From Methanobacteriota archaeon (GTDB lineage Archaea > Thermoplasmatota > Poseidoniia > MGIII > CG-Epi1): a stretch of DNA of 8,912 nucleotides. The position numbers and the translations under genes are program-made. The stretch spans positions 1 through 8,912 of the forward strand of contig JAAZXP010000043.1 in NCBI GenBank assembly GCA_014240055.1, in the 5' to 3' direction. Positions 6,015-8,912 of the stretch are shown in pieces. The number at the start of each line of letters is the position of its first letter. Positions within the stretch are counted from its first letter, which is position 1. Below the pieces are notes generated by a model. The model ran no database searches and was not told the origin of the DNA. It saw only the letters and a program-made list of their open reading frames with translations.

Positions 6015-8912
6015 TAAAATCCGCCAACAGTCGGTCCAAAACTCCCTCCCTTAGGAGGACCTTTTCGTTTCTTTTTGGGCTTTTCTTCAACTTCTCCGGA
6101 TTCTGGTTCTTCCAGCTCTGGTTCAGGCTCTTCAGTTTGTAAATTTTGAACTTCTTCAGAAGGTGCTAATACTGGATCTTCTTCTTTCAAAAGTTTTAAC
6201 TTTTCGGAAGCCGAAAGCTCTTCTTCAGATTCTTCTATTTCTTCTTCACTATCGTCTAATAAAAACTCTTCCATACGGCGACGGCGATTTGTAGAAGAAA
6301 CAGGCTTTCTAGTATTTGTTGAAGCTATCTCCGATTTAGGAGGTATCGGTTTTTCTATATTTTCTTTCTCTTGACCCTTACTATCTATTTTGCCATTACT
6401 GTCTACTAAGGAAACTGCCTTACATGAAGGACATCTAAATGAACCAGGTCTAGCGACTCTTACTCTAGAACCACATTGATTACAATTGAGAATTAACGGA
6501 AAATTAACACTAGACTCCTGAATTATTGGAGCCGCTCTAGTCTTGGTTACAGCCTTATTTTCACGCTTAGAATAACTGTAGAGAACTGCACCTCCAACTA
6601 ATATGACTGCAAAGACAACTATGTATAATGGTAAATTGCTACTACTTGACCCTTCTACAGTAAATGAAATCTGGATCTCATTATTAGTCATATCTGTTTC
6701 TTCTAATTGAGAACCTGGATTCAAAACAACTTTAAAGTCATGATTGCCTTCTTCTGCCTGAAACGTAAAAGTTACTAACTTATTACCGCCATCCTCTATA
6801 CTAACCACCTGACCGCCACCAGCTATACTTCCATCAATGTATATTGAATAAGAAATAGAAGCAATAGGGGCATTTGTTGAAGTAACCGTAAAACGTGCAT
6901 TAACTTTTTCACCAGGCAAAGGATTAGATGGAGACAATTCTAAATTTTTAATTCCGGCATCTGGAATTACATTTGCATCTAAAGAATATTGCAAATTTAC
7001 AAGCATTGTTTCATCAAATGATGAACTTAACGTGACTATTGCATTCCATGGGCCATCATTGCTTTGAGGTACTGTAGCTTTTAGATAATTACTTTCAGTC
7101 ATGCCAGGTTCTATTGTTTTTGAAGTCCATTGAAAATCAATGGATGTGGCTGATGCCATAGAACCAATACTTGAAACCAAAATAGTATCAGCAGTATTTC
7201 CTTCATTAGTTACCTCAAACTGATAATAAACAGTTTCACCAGATGAAGCTGTGACTTCTGCAACTGATATAGATGAAGCTGATAATTGATAAACTGAATT
7301 TACTGTTATGTTAATTGACATATTGACTGTGACACCTAAAGATTCAGCTGAAATTATAAACTCATAATCGCCAGGTAATTGATTAACTGGTATCTGTAGA
7401 GTAAATCCAATATCTGCAATATTATTGATTTCTGGTTGAATTTCAACTATTGTTTCTGTAAATGAAGACATCCATTCTTCAGGTACTCCAATTGTACTGA
7501 TTGTAATTCGATCACCACCATTTCCATTATTTGTGTATCTAATATTCCAATCTGCAGTCCCCCCTGGATTAGTCGAGGATGGTTCAGATAATATTAATGC
7601 AGATATATCAAAATCTTGCCTAACATATAAATTGTAAACGAGAGTTGAAACATGGCTAGGTTCGTTATAGTCTGTAACCTTCAAAATAAACTCATAATTA
7701 CCTGATTGGGCGTCAACAGGAACTGTAACTGTAAAAGAAAAGATATCAGGTTGTCCAACTGGAACTATCAGAGTTTCTTTATCTTCAAATTCTTCAGTAT
7801 TATCAAAACTTGCCCAGTAATAGACATCACCAGTTACTGAAGTTATTACTCTTGTACTAGAACTATCTGAATCGATTAAGGACAAGATAACTAAATCAAA
7901 AGAAGAGCTTTGGCCCTGATCCAACTGAATCGACTGAGAAGCTACAGCTTTCATTCCTGTTACGACAAATGATAAATTAGTTGAAGCTGTTTTTGGATTA
8001 CCTGCGATTTCGCTTTTTGTAGAATTTACTTGCAATAAAATATTACTTTGAACTCCCGGTACTGCCAAACCGGAATTAATAGCAATAGTATAATCCTTAG
8101 TTTCAAAACCATCAAAAGACAATATTTCAATTCCATTATCAATCCACATACCTGAATATGAAACCTCGAATAAATCTAGACCATTTCCATTATTAGTTAT
8201 TGAAATCGTAACTAGTTGAGTCACATTACCTAGTAATGTAATTGTACTCTCTGAACTTACTGAGACGCCAAAATCCTGATTGACTGTGATATTTGCATCG
8301 AAGAAAGCATCTTCAAAACCAGATACTGTGGCAATAACCCTTAACCAGACCGTTTCGACAGCTTCTGCATCGCCTGGAGCTGTAACTCCAATTGAAACAT
8401 ATTTGGAACTACTTCCCGGGAGTGATTTAGACCAAGAGGATTGGTTATCATAAACTATTTGCCAATCTGGCATCAAATTAGATTGATAATCTAAAGATAT
8501 GTCTAAACTAGTTGATTCATAGTTATCAACTCTAACATCGAAATAAACGGTGCTGTCTGGATTGGTATAAGCTAAATTGATATTATCAACTGACCAAAGT
8601 CGTGCACCGCTTATAGATCCGACTTCTAAAACAACATTTAGCTTATCAAGTGTTTGATTATTACTCAAGACAAATTCCATCATATATAAAGCTCCCGGAG
8701 TTGCAGTATTAGGTGCTGTGAAATTTATCCAAGTATAACCAATCTCATCATTAGATAAAGAGACATTTTCAGGAAATGTACTATTTTCCCAGTTTGGTGC
8801 ACCAGATAATATAGATATTGAAAAGATATCTGTAACTTCTTCAGGATTCAAAAATTCAACTAAGAAACTAGCCTTACCACCTGGAAGAATATTAATTACA
8901 GCTTCTTCAGCC
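6014..8912 (-). CDS. Type I membrane surface protein: Ig-like repeats, CARDB domain, one TM span, cytoplasmic zinc ribbon and acidic tail (N-terminus outside window)
   Basis: The frame is open to the right edge: 20 more codons precede the TTG (Leu) at 8849-8851, without a stop and inside a beta-rich repeat, so the true start lies beyond the window. Counting from the codon at 8911, 965 residues are visible. Residues 1-650 are Ig-like beta-sandwich repeats of about 110 residues of the NEW3/CARDB kind, with T-N-N-G-N-G and T-N-E-G-N-T signatures. About 651-753 is a typical CARDB domain ending in E-T-D-M-T-N-N-E. A membrane span follows at about 760-780 and then a basic stop-transfer. The predicted cytoplasmic part has a C-x2-C-x13-C-x2-C zinc ribbon (810-830), an acidic Glu-rich segment (about 880-943), a basic K-P-K-K-K-R-K patch (944-950) and a Gly-rich end. 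Many N-x-S/T sites suit N-glycosylation. It is first in the visible cluster and overlaps the GTPase start by one base. The partner and role are unknown; adhesion or envelope sensing is a guess. Confidence 0.75.
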   Translation of the reverse strand, partial: AEEAVINILPGGKASFLVEFLNPEEVTDIFSISILSGAPNWENSTFPENVSLSNDEIGYTWINFTAPNTATPGALYMMEFVLSNNQTLDKLNVVLEVGSISGARLWSVDNINLAYTNPDSTVYFDVRVDNYESTSLDISLDYQSNLMPDWQIVYDNQSSWSKSLPGSSSKYVSIGVTAPGDAEAVETVWLRVIATVSGFEDAFFDANITVNQDFGVSVSSESTITLLGNVTQLVTISITNNGNGLDLFEVSYSGMWIDNGIEILSFDGFETKDYTIAINSGLAVPGVQSNILLQVNSTKSEIAGNPKTASTNLSFVVTGMKAVASQSIQLDQGQSSSFDLVILSLIDSDSSSTRVITSVTGDVYYWASFDNTEEFEDKETLIVPVGQPDIFSFTVTVPVDAQSGNYEFILKVTDYNEPSHVSTLVYNLYVRQDFDISALILSEPSSTNPGGTADWNIRYTNNGNGGDRITISTIGVPEEWMSSFTETIVEIQPEINNIADIGFTLQIPVNQLPGDYEFIISAESLGVTVNMSINITVNSVYQLSASSISVAEVTASSGETVYYQFEVTNEGNTADTILVSSIGSMASATSIDFQWTSKTIEPGMTESNYLKATVPQSNDGPWNAIVTLSSSFDETMLVNLQYSLDANVIPDAGIKNLELSPSNPLPGEKVNARFTVTSTNAPIASISYSIYIDGSIAGGGQVVSIEDGGNKLVTFTFQAEEGNHDFKVVLNPGSQLEETDMTNNEIQISFTVEGSSSSNLPLYIVVFAVILVGGAVLYSYSKRENKAVTKTRAAPIIQESSVNFPLILNCNQCGSRVRVARPGSFRCPSCKAVSLVDSNGKIDSKGQEKENIEKPIPPKSEIASTNTRKPVSSTNRRRRMEEFLLDDSEEEIEESEEELSASEKLKLLKEEDPVLAPSEEVQNLQTEEPEPELEEPESGEVEEKPKKKRKGPPKGGSFGPTVGGF
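6655..8599 (-). repeat. Six tandem Ig-like repeat units of about 110 residues (protein-level)
   Basis: Unit starts, judged from recurring strand patterns, fall near 8599 (R-L-W-S-V-D-N), 8272 (F-G-V-S-V-S-S), 7945 (V-A-S-Q-S-I), 7612 (F-D-I-S-A-L), 7291 (Y-Q-L-S-A-S) and 6961 (D-A-G-I-K-N-L, the CARDB domain). The spacing is 109, 109, 111, 107 and 110 codons. Two boundaries share the motif Q-D-F. Another unit is cut by the right edge. The repeats are diverged in sequence and not visible as DNA repeats, so this is old duplication of a fold, not a recent expansion. Confidence 0.6.

Noticed and set aside
6059..6079. The P-K-K-K-R-K stretch near the C-terminus of the surface protein, identical to the core of the SV40 nuclear localisation signal
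   Set aside because: A prokaryote has no nucleus. It is best read as a basic patch after an acidic tail.
6060..6260. CTTCTT-rich low-complexity stretch as a simple DNA repeat
   Set aside because: It is explained by runs of Glu and Ser codons in the acidic tail of the surface protein, with no regular repeat unit at the DNA level.
8849..8851. TTG as the start of the large surface protein
   Set aside because: The frame continues 20 codons to the window edge without a stop, in sequence typical of the same repeats (L-P-G-G-K-A-S-F), and no signal peptide follows this TTG. It is an internal leucine codon.

Overview
This is an AT-rich, densely packed window that most likely comes from an uncultivated planktonic archaeon, probably a marine Thermoplasmatota (Marine Group II/Poseidoniales or Marine Group III). 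Three things point there: an Obg-family GTPase of the archaeal YchF type that keeps an NKAD motif, a giant type I membrane protein with Ig-like repeats and a cytoplasmic zinc ribbon, and apparently leaderless starts mixed with tightly overlapping genes. The assignment is inferred from gene style; there is no rRNA or other marker in the window. Eight coding sequences fill almost all of it. Only three gaps exist, each of 50 bases or less. I see no RNA genes, insertion sequences, CRISPR arrays or attachment sites.

Left end (1-941): a divergent pair. An acyl-CoA thioesterase of the YciA/hotdog type runs off the left edge on the minus strand, and a compact isoaspartyl peptidase/plant-type L-asparaginase runs on the plus strand. 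Their 50-bp spacer holds a TATA-like hexamer exactly midway between the two start codons, next to a duplicated ACCGGT palindrome.

Middle plus strand (942-3458): a TATA-like box and a clear Shine-Dalgarno precede a secreted, cysteine-rich LVIVD-repeat beta-propeller. Its stop codon overlaps the TTG start of a small NAD(P)H-dependent FMN reductase, so the two are probably translated together.

Right part, minus strand (8912 down to 3455): a four-gene cluster. In transcription order it holds a repeat-rich surface protein (N-terminus outside the window), a YchF/OLA1-like GTPase with a TGS domain, a multi-pass DUF1624 (heparan-alpha-glucosaminide N-acetyltransferase-like) membrane protein, and a YggS/PLPBP-type pyridoxal-phosphate-binding protein. 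The first three are joined by 1-nt and about 14-nt (or 1-nt gap) junctions, and the fourth follows after 30 nt. This cluster meets the plus-strand pair tail to tail: both terminal genes use the same CTAG palindrome as their stop codon.

The genes do not form one obvious pathway. Two groups concern the cell surface (propeller; repeat protein and DUF1624 protein) and the others are housekeeping or amino-acid/cofactor metabolism. I found no clear new defence or mobile system. The most unusual items are the symmetric divergent promoter, the shared stop palindrome, and the two surface proteins.
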